A stretch of DNA of 64,000 nucleotides from Antedon mediterranea (taxonomy: Eukaryota > Echinodermata > Crinoidea > Comatulida > Antedonidae): assembly GCF_964355755.1 (NCBI RefSeq), contig NC_092673.1, positions 33,861,648 to 33,925,647 on the forward strand. The letters run 5' to 3'. Positions within the stretch are counted from its first letter, which is position 1. Each line of letters starts with the position of its first letter. Position numbers and translations under genes: made by a program. Shown piece after piece: positions 31,396 through 44,499 of this stretch. The notes beneath the pieces are model-generated. The model saw nothing but the letters and a program-made list of their open reading frames with translations, did not search any database and had not been told where the DNA came from.

Positions 31396-34300
31396 TGCAG
31401 TATTATTTTTGATTTAATGTGTGTAAATTAAATAAAATGTACTAATGTAATTGCAATAATGTATTTGATAGGCCTATAGTAGGTAGAATAATTATAAATA
31501 TTACAGATGAAAATAAGGGTATTGTAGTGGAGTGTGTGGATTGAGATCATTGATAAATGGGGACAGTCGTTGGGGAGATGGGTGTAAATTGGACATAACT
31601 CCGACAATGACATTAATCTAGTTGAATTGTACATACATGAGAGACAAATGTACACCTTATAGCGCCTTTCTATACTACGTTTCTGTGGTGCTTTACACAG
31701 AAGTTGCAATTTTATAATATTGTTTCAATAAATATGAATATGATATAGATCCGATATAAATAATAATCATACTGATATAAGATACAATTGATGCTGAATA
31801 TCCACCAGTGTAATAATAAAGAATAAAGAAAATAATAGTTTGGGTTTACTGTTGTACTAGACCAGTTAGAATTGAACGGTTTCCCTCCCTCGTCCGTGTA
31901 GCTTCCTGAAAATATCTGTACTTTTGGCTTCCGTTTTAAACGAACGTATCAAATGAAAAAGTAAAACCATGTAATACAAACTGATGTTGCATTCCTGAGC
32001 AATTGATAGAAAACCAAAAGCTATTGAAAGTTTGTTGTTACGGAACTGAAGAGTAGCATGACACAGAAAATACAATGGGTTGGAAATGGTATGACTATGC
32101 CTTCTATACCCTTTCAAATGTAATTTATAACAGCATTTATAAGATCTTTTGAAGCGTTGGAATAACACAAAAAGAACGTACATATTGCGTGCGAAGAAAT
32201 AATAAGGAAATACGTATATAAATATTATTTTGTATGGTATTTTATGGTGAATTCAGGGCTAGAAGATAACAAACTTTTTGGATAGTTTTCTGGATGATTA
32301 GGGCCACGGTGCGTGAGTGTGCACATTTTGGACAATGAGATGAAGGCGTAACTTTAAAAACGATATTAAACCATACTAATATCTTATATTAAAGCTTAAG
32401 TGAAAATTCCACCGTAGTTCCGTCTAAGCATGGAAATAAGGACTGCATATATCGCATTCAAATCTTTATCTTCCTATAATAAGCAAACAATATAATGAAA
32501 GCACTCAGAAACTGAGTGAAGTACTTGGCAAAATATATCCACTGACTGGGAGCATGTTGAAAGATACAATTTTTGCTTTAGGTATTAGCTTTACATGGTT
32601 AAAATACTGCTAAGGTTAATAATTTGTTTAAATAATTTTTAATACAAACAATTCCGGCATTGCAACAATGACCTTTCTAAAATCAAGATTGACCAGAATA
32701 ATGATCGAGGAGTGTCTTGAAGCTGTGCCGATTTGCGGCGCCTCTGAATTAACCCATGTAGTAAGCTTAACAGCTTCACCAGTCGAATAATATTTTGGTC
32801 CATATCAAAGATATATAATTATGTCCATGTTAAAAAAAGACAGAACGCGTGCTATTTAATATATCGTACGGAAGATAAGCTTTTGAGACATGACCAATAT
32901 ATCAGTTTTCCTGAAAATCAAGGCATGTTCTGTAAGTATATACCTATGTACAGAATCACATAAAATAAGGAAGGACACACGCTAACAGTACTAAAAAACT
33001 AATTATCAACTAACAATAGTTTAATTTGAATAACAATAGAACAGCAACGCGAAAAACAAACTGGTGAATTTGAAAAGAAATAGGTTTTTTAAAACTACTC
33101 GTATCAATAAACCTATACATTAAATCAAATTATGTTTTGAAAATTACAAATTACAATTTATAACTCTTGCCTCTTGTACAAAAATGATGTTTTTTGGACA
33201 AGTAGTTCTCGAGAAAATGCAATTTCAGTACACTTGTTATTTTAAAACTGCTCACCTACTTTTGAAAATTGTCTCCTATCTTTTAACACTAGCCGGTCTG
33301 AAAATAATTTTTGTTATTTTGTGAAGTTATTAATAAACCAATTTTGTTGATTTTCAATAAGCATGGTCTGAAAGTATATACCTACCTACACCCAAAAATT
33401 CAGAACGATAACTTGAAAACTGTAGGCGCTATCGTACTAACAAACAAACAAACAAACAATAATATAATAATAATATAGATTCGCAGGCCCGGTCATACAA
33501 ATGTAAGAAAAGAATGGGGCTGCCAAAAAGGGGACTTTACTAAATGCATGGTTGTACGTCTGTACGTTTTCAGATAAGTTTGGAAACGGGACTAGGGAGA
33601 GATCGATCACAGTGCCTCCTCAGTGTAATGCGAATTAACTGGTATGGGGCAAAGATATAGTACAGGATAAGAAGATCCAATCATACAAAATCAACAGGAA
33701 AATCAGAACAACAAAACATTTGAAAATATATTAACCATGATCAAAAGTCACGCTTTTAGGTTGGAATTGAATAAATAAATAATAGTGCCTAAAGAGACTG
33801 AGGTGGTGGATCCACAATTTCTTTGACGTAGGCTAAATTGATAATATTTAGGCCTAAGTCGTTGACTCGAATTCCACCTGAGAGTAGGCCTATCTGTCAA
33901 AGGGCACTGAACATTCTGTGTACAACCTATACGATTCGTTAACGCAAATAAGTGTTTATTGTATTTATTCCTTTCAGTAAAACACAAAACATTGATGAGA
34001 GACAAGAGCTGTCAAAGACAACTATCGCCAAAGGACGTGTCTCTTCAGTTTCAGACAAACAATACAAGCAAAATAAAGTAAAGAAATTAAAAAACAATAT
34101 TAAAATCAAACTCATGACAATACATGTTTGATTAAAAGATCATTGTTTACTTCAAATATAAAAAATAAAGGTATCAAAGTATAGTGTAGAAACATGTATA
34201 CAATTATTGCACATTCATTCAATTAGCTAGTTGATACGCAATAATAACAAATTATTAACATAAGTTTAAAAATGAAATTCTAATATCATTTTTCAGTATT

Positions 34301-35814
34301 GCCTTGCCATGGGGAGTGACGACTGCCCCTTCTAAAATTAACGCAATTTAACGAAAGTTATACCAACATTTCTAGTCTAGTCTTCTATAATTTGCGTCCC
34401 TCAATTGTTGTAACTCGACTTCCTCGGCATTATACATGAAAACCAGACATAATTAGTTTATCTGAAACTTATTTTGTTTCTGCAATCTATTTAAAGAATA
34501 AAGATTTAATAAAAACTTACTCAATTATTTCCTGTAAAAAAATGTAATTTAGACATCACCACCGGGTCACTGCGATTCAACCTTCCCGAGTAGTATTCAT
34601 TTAAAAACAACCTTACGTCTAACGATACAGTACTGTAAAAACAACAACTTACAAAATGGCAGCGAGTTTGTTTTACCTTTATATAGATGTATTTATAAGA
34701 TTCTGTGAACCATTGAAAACACGAGAATGAATTGATGCATGTTATTTCAAACAGAGAATAAATAAAAGGAAAGAGTTGTTTGTATACATTATTATACGTG
34801 ATTTATTTCATTCCTTTTTATCTGAGTTGTGAGCTCCATTTTGCTTAACGCATGGTGTTTCTTTTTTGTTTATGCGGTATTTGAATTATTGTCAACACAG
34901 GTGTATATTATACAAATATTCATCCTAGTATAGGAACGCTATGTAAGCATTATCTAATGAATAATCATGATTTTAAAACCTTTATGTTGATTACGTCACG
35001 AAGTTCTGCAAGGCTCTATGAAACGTTAAAAGTATAAGAGTTATGCTAGTGTTCAACTTGAATAACAACATAGTTTCTATTTTACATGAACCATGGATTA
35101 TTAACATGTTTACATCTTTAGCTTTGTGTTACCGTTAATAGACGGGCCCATGATATCATTATAATGGTGTGTTCTTCTCTTATACCCTGATCTACAATGT
35201 ATATGTCTAAGACACAATCATGGTTGATACAGATAATATTTTTATATTAATATTTTACATAAGTTACATAATTAATTTTGTTGAAAGTTTAATTGAATTG
35301 AATTAAAAATAAATATATAAAAAATGGCCACATTTTTTAGACTTATAGGAAACTATAATAAAATAAATTATTTAAAACTTAGGCTACATGTTTAGCACCT
35401 ATTATCGCATTTCTTTAGAGTTGAAGGTTGAATACCAAAAAGTACTTTTTAAGACATAATCAGTCACATTAAAATTGCCGAAAACGTTGAAAAACACACA
35501 AAATATTTAAATGACGTCATATCATATTAAACAAGAAATATTTCTTACAAAAAACGCCGCGTAACTTTTTGACTGGACAGTTGTAAGAACAGTCTTCATT
35601 AATCTAATATAATAGGTCGGCCAATCAAAACGCAAGTGAACAATTGGGACCTTACTTGTGATTTATGTCATTGGCCTGTCAGCACAGTCGTTTCTTTCTA
35701 GAATTAAACGCACAAACTTGTATTGGGAATAATGTATGTTTATGTGGTTATTACTATCGCATTTAGGTATTGATAATAATAATAATAATATGGCTTTTGA
35801 ATATATAATTACTG
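31396..35814. other. Long gene-poor region
   Basis: 4.4 kb with no gene I can support. Around 33360-33480 a repeat end carries AACGATAACTTGAAAACTGT and (CAAA)n. The minus-strand frame at 31866-32183 has no recognisable domain. Confidence 0.5.
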
Positions 35815-35817
35815 TCC

Positions 35818-36000
35818 AGGGGCGCAGCCAGCAAAGAATTAAAGGGGGGGTCAACCAATATGTGAGTATTTTGCGAGCGAAGCGAGCAACCATGGGCTGG
35901 GGGCCAGGGGGCCGGCAAGGGCCTCCGGTTGGGGTCCAGGGGGCGAAGCCCCCTGGAAGCTTTGGCGGTCTAGGGCAATCTAGATCATTTGAATCGGTTT
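35818..36000 (+). repeat. GC-rich dispersed repeat, copy 2
   Basis: Starts CAGGGGCGCAGCCAGC and shares long GC-rich runs with the copy at 14932-15120 (TATTTTGCGAGCG, GGCTGGGGGCCAGGGGGCC, GGGGTCCAGGGGGCGAAGCC). The start resembles a hAT terminus. Confidence 0.72.
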
Positions 36001-36498
36001 ACGCACACACAAATATGACAATGTTAACACTAATAAACTGAAACAAAGAAAACAAAAAACAACTCTCATTTTCATTACAGAACATTTTTATATTCCAGGC
36101 TGCCACAGACAAACACTTTTTTTCTTGCTTGTTTGTTGATTTGTGTAGAGAGGCTGTAAACTCAGAGGAGGAATTATTTGAATTCTTCCCTTTTCACCAA
36201 TACAAAAGTTGCATGAAATGAACGTAGAGATGCAAAAGTTTGAAAAAAGAAATTAGAATGATAGCATGGAGGGAGTGATATTATTAAATGAGAACCGTAA
36301 GGTTAGAGTTCATACACTGTGCAAGTCCAAGAAGCTATCTTGGCTCCGTGTGTATGTGAGACGCTTATCATACCCAGTACATACAATATTTTGTTTAAAA
36401 ATATACCTATTTTGTTTGAATGTATAGTATAGGTGATAGCTTATACATAATTGTAATAACTAACTTCTAAATTATTATCATACATTTTACGTTAGTTA

Positions 36499-36840
36499 CT
36501 ATAACGGCGCTCTTGACATCGCGTGATGCATCTTTAAACATAAGTTTGGAACATTCTTCTTGGCTTGGAGACAGAATTCGCGAATGACATTTTCTGTATT
36601 AATGTTCATGTTAAAGTGTATGTTCATGAGGCACAATCCCGAAAGCTGCTCATAAGACATGTGATTTCCCAAACAGGTTTTCGTTCTCCATAAAGTCGAA
36701 AAACTCCGCTCAGCTTCAGCAGACGTTACAGGCATAGGCCTACGCGATTAGAAGAAGTGCACGCACATTCGGGAACACATTTGGATCCGCTAATTTTACA
36801 CAGTCGCTTCCATCACTGAAGCTCGGAATGAAGATGTTCG
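36499..36840 (-). pseudogene. hAT transposase fragment (dimerisation domain)
   Basis: On the minus strand MPVTSAEAERSFSTLWRTKT followed by LSGLCLMNIHFN is the hAT C-terminal dimerisation signature. Upstream (36736-36840) a frame-shifted DPNVFPNVRALLLIA block continues the protein. A stop and a frameshift separate the two, so this is a dead fragment related to ZMYM-like hAT transposases. Further decayed sequence runs to about 37130. Confidence 0.8.
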
Positions 36841-37130
36841 TGTCTTGGCAGATCATCGTACCAAATTCAAGTTCCTTGAAGACTTCTTCAACATTACACT
36901 TCACTATAGACTCGGGTGCTACGCCAAATATTTTAAAGCATGGCCTGTTATCGGCAGAAAAACAGGTTTTTAACTCGGTTTGTAATCAAGAAGTTGATTT
37001 GGTAATACTGCTCGGTAGTAATCTTCCACAGTATCTCCAGGATGATTTGATCTGTATTGTTGTCTCATGTTTTTATTTATTTTTTCTAAAAAAAAAAAGG
37101 GGGGGGGGGGGGTCAGGACCCCCAAATACA

Positions 37131-37508
37131 TGTTCAATCTTTTGATTAGAGAGGTTGGAGTTTCATTTTGAACGAAAGTATTTATTTGATAATTTCTAGT
37201 CCTAATGATTTGAGATTCAACGGGTTTTGCTTTCAATTGTATAATAATATAATTATATATATATATAAATATAATATTAAGTATAATTATGAATTCACCA
37301 ACACTTTCAGGCCCAATAACAATGATCCCGGGCCTGAGTTTTTGTAGACCGGACTTCCATGCACAGCCACAATGTTAAGGAATATGAATCTCTTTATGAT
37401 TTTAATATGGTTCGAAATGATATTACACAACAACGATTAGACAGCAACTGTGCAAGAGTCCAACTAATAAAATCGGAATGATCAATTAATTGAACATTTA
37501 CAGCATAA
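37131..37508. other. Non-coding AT-rich DNA
   Basis: No feature beyond a TA-rich run at about 37240-37290. Confidence 0.4.
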
Positions 37509-37867
37509 GGCCCATACACTAGCACGATAACGATCGACGATAAATAGACAAATGTGCATTTTTAATACATAAACCAAAAGAAATATAAACAATTCCTTTG
37601 ATGAAAATTATATTTTCACACGTCCAATCAAATGAAGTCATGATTAGTAAGACCAATAATATCGTGACAATACAGCGATTTTATTGTTTTTATTTATCAT
37701 GACGTCATTTGATTGGAATTTGAAAAACATTATTTTTATCAAAGACAGCATAAATGATTATCCTATAGGTCTAGAACGAAAACCTTTCTAATTTCTTTTG
37801 GTTTATGTAAAAAAAATGCATGCTATATATTTATCGTCCGTCGTTATCGTCATAGTGTAATTGGGCC
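37509..37867. mobile_element. Foldback MITE with ~80-bp inverted repeats
   Basis: Left arm GGCCCATACACTAGCACGAT, then CGATAAAT and ACATAAACCAAAAGAAAT; the right arm is the near-complement (ATTTCTTTTGGTTTATGTAA ... ATAGTGTAATTGGGCC). No coding capacity. The target duplication is unclear; flanks are TAA and TTTA. Confidence 0.8.
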
Positions 37868-39226
37868 TTTATACAAAAAAAATAAATTGATTACGAAGTT
37901 ACATGTCATTTTCACCTATCACCAAAAAACTAACCTTTTCAACACTAATTAATTGTTACGAAGCCAATTTATATTATATATTTCATTAAAACTGAACTTT
38001 ACGGTAAATGAAGAGTAAGTATCAGTTAATATGAATAATATAACTAGTAGGTCTATGAACTTGCGTCCAGACACAGAACTGTGACATTACTATCATAAAT
38101 GTTGAAACCACTTATAAAACCTTTGTTTAAAGAAAATATAATTGTGTTAGGAGAAGGCTAATAAACAAATAGATAATGTACAAACCTTTTTCTGGATTAA
38201 TTAGGCCTAATGGAGCAGGCGTTAATAATAATCTGCTGCTGCTACCTAGACTGATTGTTCACCTTCTGACGATAATTGATTGAACCCCCCCCCCCCCACG
38301 GCATCTGATAACCAAAAAAAATTTACCAGGACTGTTTCAATGATTTAATATCTGACGGCGTATTATTATAACATTGGCCTAGATTGACAGTCAAAAGAAA
38401 GTCATTGTAAATACCTCCCTTTATGTTGACAGAGCTAAAATAAAGTTTTGACCATTATCGAATGATTATTTGACAGTGACTTATTATAATACCGGCCTGG
38501 TTGACAGCAAAAACGAAGTTATTATTTATTGAACAAGATTTTACAGATTTCCGTCTACATCTCAATAATACTATATTATCAGCAAAGGCTTTCATATAGA
38601 CTCTCTTCTCCCAGACGTTTTTTGGGTCCAGCAGCTACCTATAAATTATAGTCGAGTTTCCAAATTCACAAAACTGTCAGCCTTAGATACTAAAGCTACC
38701 GCTATGAAACAGCTTATTAATGAATGTGTCCTCCTGGGACATAGCTGGCTAGAGCCGCGGCGCGAAAACCACTATGCGCAATTTCCATCCACTTAAAAAA
38801 TGCAAGAAAAGGTAGGCTTATATAATAGGTCTATACAAAAAACTGATTTATACTGGTGGATATTGTAAATGTTGACACGCCCACTTTTCTAGGACTGTTT
38901 CATTGTTCAAATAGGTAAAAGAAGAATAATAGTAAACCCTAACAAGTAAGTATTTACTGTATCTCCAATATATAATATAGTAATAGTGTAAAATAATACA
39001 ATAGTACTCTCTATTTATCTAAATATAGATTGTTATTTTACAATGCCTTTTATCAATATAACTTACCTAATGCAGACTTACACACTAAAATGGAAAGATC
39101 CATTACCACGAACTCAGATTATATAACAAGCGTTCGATAAACTATATACCCTCTCCGTTCTTTGACCTAAGCCGAGTGAGGTGTAGTGAATGAGCATAAA
39201 TTCAAAGTGCAAAATCCTGATTCAAA
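37868..39226. other. Intergenic DNA upstream of the peroxiredoxin gene
   Basis: AT-rich, with a C13 run at 38286. CTATATAC at about 39151 could be a weak TATA-like element, 76 bases before the PRDX6 ATG. No other gene seen. Confidence 0.35.
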
Positions 39227-42200
39227 ATGGTGAACTTGGGAGACGTTTTTCCAAATTTTGAAGCGTCAACAACTGACGGTGATATTAAATTCCACGATTG
39301 GCTGGGAGATTCGTAAGTATTGGATGGGGATACTTATAAATATCTTTCAGGAGGTCCCTCTAACAGCTCAGCAGGCCAGCACACTTTACAGTCCCTGGTA
39401 AATCATTGAAGCGGTAGTACTGTAGTTTAGTACCGTATTAATGGCACACAAAATGGGCAGTATGTGGTGGCATGCTTGCACAGACGAGTGCTAAAAAAAT
39501 GCTAATTTTTCTGTTAGTCCAGGCCACAGCAAAAAAAGTTAATAAATATATTATTAAATTTATAACATTATACATGTTTATATTACAATACAATGATTAT
39601 ATTTTATTTACAGTATTTATTGTAATCATCTATTTTACCATAAAATTAAACATGTTCAATTGTTATTCCTAAATGAGTACTTATAGAATGAGTGCTACAA
39701 TCCTACTTGATTTTTAATAATTAGGCTAAGATCTTTGTTGTTAATAATATATCCGGTTAAAAAGAAAATGGATGCATATTAATCGTTGGCCTTAGTTTCT
39801 ATTAAAGACAATATAACTGCAGTTTTTGACATTTTGTAAAAATAATGCATATATATAACTTAACTTTAAAAACATTAAACCAAGTCATTCCTTTTCTTAA
39901 ATGTATATGTTTTATTTGTTTTAATTTTTATTTTATTTCATCAAAACCAACAGCAATGCAAGTTGCCACTTAAAGGTATAAAAAAAGAAAAGAAATACAA
40001 TAAATACTCTATGTATGAAGCAAACTTAAATGAATATATATTAAATAGTAAAAATAAGCCTATTGAGCACAACTATTAACAAAATGCAATGAGTCTTGAA
40101 TGAAGAATAACTAATGAAAAAAGTATCAACATTATTTACATTGGACTCCTTAAATAGTTATACAAAGAAGGCATTTACTCTATTAAACAGAACATAAAAA
40201 ATGGACTTAACTCTAGTTTTAAAAGAAGGAGTATGTAAACTGAATAAAGAACAGTCGCAACTAAACAAACAATTGACACTCTTGTAAGGAAACATTAAAT
40301 TAGACACACTTCTTCTAAACTTAAGAGGTTCAAGATAATAAACAACAACATTTATTTTGAACACGTTGGATCTTGTGGCATGAATATCAGAAATTGAATT
40401 AAAAATAACAGAGGATAATTCTAGATTATGTCTAAAAAGCATTTGAAACAAATTAACAAGGGGTTTTGGGTAGCTACCCTACAGTGCCTCCAAAAAAAAA
40501 AATCATTGATAAAATTGTAAAGGACCCAACACTGAGCCCTGCGGAACACCTGAAAGAATAGGTAACCAATTTGACCCCCAACAAGAACTCTCTGCTGCCT
40601 TGCAATCACGTAAGATGATGGTTAATTATGATTAAAAGAATTTCACTACCTAAGTAGCTTGTGTCGAATGTTCATTCGACTTATTTTTCACATTTGTAAT
40701 CGTTTAAAAAAAGGTCCAGTGCAGTATTTATTTTTACATAAAATGTACAGTAGTTCGTTACCTTAGATTAGGTTGAAAAAACGTAGGTCTAGTGGCTTTA
40801 AAATGTTGTTACCAGAGTTCAAATAAACTTCAAATCTACTTAATTTTGTAATTTATAAAATCACACTACAGAAATACCCTGGCAAGTTTCACTATGCTTG
40901 AGTGCACTCTCAACTGAAGCCGATTTCCTTTATTGAAAACAGCTCTTTTCAACTTAATTCTGAAAGTGAATAAAGTTATAGCATAAGTAAATTACCATAA
41001 TAAAAACTGGTTTTATGTAGCATTTATATTCAAACTCTTGTAACAAAAGAATATGATTGTTAAAAAATGAATAGGATTGTTAAAAAATGAATAGGATATA
41101 CTGTAGTACTAACTTGAATGCTTTATAACAATTATGTAGTGTCGCCTTTGATTGTATAATACGGTATATATAACTAAGTACAGTATATATAACTACGTAG
41201 AAAGCCAGATAATTATTATATATATAATAGTGGCTGTTTATACAAAATATAGAAACTTGACATACAGTAGTATATAAAGACTAAAACTTTATTGGATTGT
41301 TCAAAACTGACCTATTTGACTCAACCACACTCTTTCGAGTTACCGGTTACAATAACCATCATATGATGAGGTATCAGGAGGGGCCGCGCCTACACCCATG
41401 TTAACTAAAATATGTTTTTAATTAACTTTTTCTAGATGGGGAATTTTATTTTCCCACCCAGCTGACTACACACCAGTTTGTACCACTGAACTTGGTATGG
41501 CAGCCAAGCTAGCACCAGAATTCAAGAAACGAAATGTGAAGATGATCGCCCTCTCGTGCGACTCGGTTGAAGATCACAATGGCTGGATAAAGGTAAACCC
41601 GAAGTTACAATTGTATGTGTTTTGCCTCGCTGGGTATTGACTGTCTAATAGGCCATATGGGCACTTGTTTTATATCACACTCACTGGCAATACATATAAA
41701 ACCACAAAGATAATTATACTACTGTATTCTACATACATTTAACATAATTTATTAACCTTTTTATTTCTGCCTTTCGAACATGATGAATGTTGCATATAAT
41801 TTTCTTCCTTGCAGGACATCAAACAAAATTCTGGAGAATCCGGGGAGTGGCCATATCCAATCATTGCCGACAAAAACCGTGATTTGGCAATCCAGTTTGG
41901 AATGCTTGACCCTAACGAGAAGACTGCAGCTGGTCTCCCCCTTACTGCACGATGTGTAAGTATTGGCAGAATGTTCAAACATAATTGTTAAGCTCTGTTT
42001 ACACTATCAAACTTTATGTGACATCTTGTCCACAAATGAACACATGACATTTTTTTGTTATGTAAAGTTTGATAGTGTAGACAGAGATTTGGAACGTACC
42101 CCTAAATTTGGAAAAAAATAATGAAATAGTTAACTGTTGGGACATCAAATTAAGCTCAGCACTTCATTTCACCATTTTTATGACCTGACACTCCCGCCCA

Positions 42201-43913
42201 TCATGGATCAAACACCCCCTTTGTTTCACTGATGATGGAACATGCGACATTTCTGACAGCACAAACCTTTAATTAAAGCCCCCTTCCCTACGTTTTTTAG
42301 ATCTAATTTAAGATCATAAACTATATTTAATGTAAAAATAATACTATATGGTCCTATTGCGATAACTTTTTTCGTCTTTAAACGGTTAAAAATGTGAAAA
42401 ATAAGTCGATTCTAATAATTATAGCGGCCCGCTATAAATCCCAAAATGCATTGCGCGCGGATTGATATTTTTGTTTTTCACCTGTAATTCGCCCACTTTT
42501 CGATCGATCGTGAGGCCAAAACAAATGGAAGACTCCTAACTTTTCAGCGAAAATACCGGGTTTTCAACGTATCAACGGAGTCTGGCAAAAATAGAAAGAC
42601 AATTAATGCAGCAACTATACAACGTCAGGCTAGGTATATAGCTAGCGTATGATGTTCGTACGTTACCGATGTGTACCAGCTAGGCCTACAAAACTAAGTC
42701 TAGCTACGCTAAGCCCAAGACCGTCCACGAGAGGTCGATCGCCGCGAGCTACTTAGGTAGTGCATTGTTTCTCACTTTTTATCATAATTTACCATAAAAC
42801 GTACATTTAAGACGAGGAATGACATGGTTTAATGTTTTTAAAGTGATATATATGTATTATTTTCCAAAAAACGTCCAAAATTGCAGGGAAGGGGTCTTTA
42901 ACTTTTGATCTCCAGAGATGCAATAAATCTATTGTAATAATAGTTATAGGCTATAAATACTATGATTTCAAATTTTGCTAAAATTTTGTTTTTGTCTATT
43001 AAATTCAATTAATAGGTGTTTATTGTTGGACCTGACAAGAAACTGAAGCTATCAATTCTGTACCCAGCAACAACAGGAAGAAACTTTGAGTAAGTTCACT
43101 ATATTTACAAAATAACATTTGCAGGCCTAGGTGATAAGTTTGCAGGCCTAGGTGATAAGTTTGCAGGCCTAGGTGATAAGTTTGCAGGCCTAGGTGATAA
43201 GTTTGCAGGCCTAGGTGATAAGTTTGCCGGCCTAGGTGATAAGTTTGCCGGCCTAGGTGATAAGTTTGCAGGCCTAGTTGATAAGTTCTCAATATAAAAG
43301 ACTGTACCACTGACCCCAGCCTAATAAAGTTATGAATATACTTGCAACAGAGAAATGGTTTGAGAACAAACAACCTACTAGTGTGTGGATAAACACATCA
43401 TGATAGCACACACAAGAGGGCTGAAACACACACAAGAGGGCTGAAACTGTTGTTGCAAAATTGTAAAATGTTAAGAGTAAGAGTATCAACAATGTAAAAC
43501 TTACATAAAGCTATTTCCATTCTTTTTTAGTGAGATTCTTCGAGTGATCGATTCATTGCAGCTAACCGCAACCAAGAAAGTAGCAACTCCAGTGAACTGG
43601 ACGGTAAGCAACCTCTAGTGTAGTGTTTTGGTTTAAAGCTTTGGTATTTATCTAGTCTAGTTACTTATATTTTATATATATACTGGACGGTAAGTAATCT
43701 CTAGGAAGTGTTGTATCTATTGGGTGTAAGCTTGTATATCTTTTTCTAGTTATTTGGTTTAAATTTCCTTTTTCTTTTCAGAGTGGTGGAAAATGCATGG
43801 TATTGCCATCCGTCAAGAAGGAAGATGAAGGCAAATACTTCCCCAAAGGAGTGGAAACTGTCCCCGTTCCATCTGGCAAAGGTTACCTCCGCTACACCCC
43901 ACAACCCGAATAA
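39227..43913 (+). CDS. prdx6: Peroxiredoxin-6, six exons, complete
   Basis: Exons 39227-39312, 41436-41592, 41815-41955, 43016-43089, 43531-43603 and 43782-43913 join in frame to 220 residues, near the usual 224. All junctions are GT-AG. This 1-Cys peroxiredoxin reduces H2O2 and phospholipid hydroperoxides in the cytosol. The peroxidatic site PVCTTE is intact (Cys near residue 44). The GDSWG lipase-type motif and a nearby His ([10 protein letters not shown]) fit the calcium-independent phospholipase A2 activity of the family. Other conserved blocks are [22 protein letters not shown] and a LRYTPQPE terminus. One oddity is a second Cys at ARC/VFIVGP, where mammals have Val. Introns carry two MITEs and a minisatellite. 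Convergent with the RGL gene. Confidence 0.96.
39930..40610 (-). mobile_element. LINE 3' fragment, family E copy 2 (in PRDX6 intron 1)
   Basis: Minus strand: an RT block [10 protein letters not shown] near 40530-40555 and a downstream frame (40158-40451) with [20 protein letters not shown] match family E at 30690-31395. The 3' end shares AACCAACAGCAATGCAAGTT. Broken by frameshifts and a poly-A run. Confidence 0.75.
41991..42086. mobile_element. MITE family A, copy 2 (short form, PRDX6 intron 3)
   Basis: AGCTCTGTTTACACTATCAA at the left and the complement ending GATAGTGTAGACAGAG at the right, about 95 bp, lacking the centre of the longer copies. TTA lies at the left flank. Confidence 0.75.
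42277..42897. mobile_element. piggyBac-like non-autonomous element, TTAA flanked (PRDX6 intron 3)
   Basis: Left end AGCCCCCTTCCCTACGTTTT and right end complementary (AAAACGTCC...AGGGAAGGGGTCT), with TTAA on both sides (42273-42276 and 42898-42901), the target site of piggyBac transposons. 621 bp, no transposase. Confidence 0.72.
43119..43286 (+). repeat. 21-bp minisatellite in PRDX6 intron 4
   Basis: Eight near-identical units of TTTGCAGGCCTAGGTGATAA plus G, starting 30 bases after the exon 4 donor. Each unit contains the palindrome GGCCTAGG-type core and TTTGCAG, a potential splice acceptor. The minus-strand frame here (YHLGLQT repeats) is a by-product. Confidence 0.95.
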
Positions 43914-44174
43914 AACTTTACCCAAAAAATGGGCTAAATTAGTCTTCCAACTATTGAACATATCTATGAGCCTTGAATGTTTTTATGAGAATAATCGAGA
44001 TGAAATCCGATGGTGAAACAATTTCTATGTAGTTTTTAGTTTTCTACGAATGAAAGTTAACTTAAGATAAATATCAAACTTAGCCTAATAGTACTGTATC
44101 TAAATGTCTCATCTTAGCCAATGCTTATTCTTAATATTACTATATACTTAACTACACTGTTTGGATTTATTATG

Positions 44175-44180
44175 AATAAA
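44175..44180 (+). terminator. Polyadenylation signal of PRDX6
   Basis: AATAAA 262 bases after the stop codon. It is the first canonical hexamer I found downstream of the gene. Confidence 0.6.
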
Positions 44181-44289
44181 ATGGGAATATAATGGATAAG
44201 TTCGTATTTGTTTTTGCGCTTTATATAACTGTCTCAAAGTGGAATAACTTTTATCTCTCTCCCGTCATTTTGTATAGAGTGCTGAAACC

Positions 44290-44460
44290 AAACGGCACTC
44301 ATCCGTATGTCCACAACAGGGGTGAGACGGGCCAACACACCGGGGTAACCCCTACTATTCCAAAAGATGCACAAGCTAGATGTGTACACAGCTGCACCTC
44401 CAGTTTTTAAGTCCTTCAAGAAGACTTCTACCACTAGACTATGGCGAGGAGAGCCTTGAA
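44290..44460 (-). repeat. SINE-like repeat, copy 1
   Basis: Shares the order CAACACACCGGGGTAACCCC, then an AGATG...CTACC stretch and CCTTGAACCTGTGT with the better copy at 44500-44745. A partial third copy (GTGTGAGCTAATACACCGGG) is at 49985-50005. Confidence 0.55.
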
Positions 44461-44499
44461 CCTGTGTTAATTTATTATTTATTTATTATTTCTTCTTCA

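Noticed and set aside
31866-32183. 105-codon minus-strand frame
   Set aside because: No recognised domain, no splice or polyadenylation context, composition typical of AT-rich non-coding DNA.
43020-43373. 117-codon minus-strand frame with YHLGLQT repeats
   Set aside because: Product of the 21-bp minisatellite, antisense to PRDX6 intron 4.
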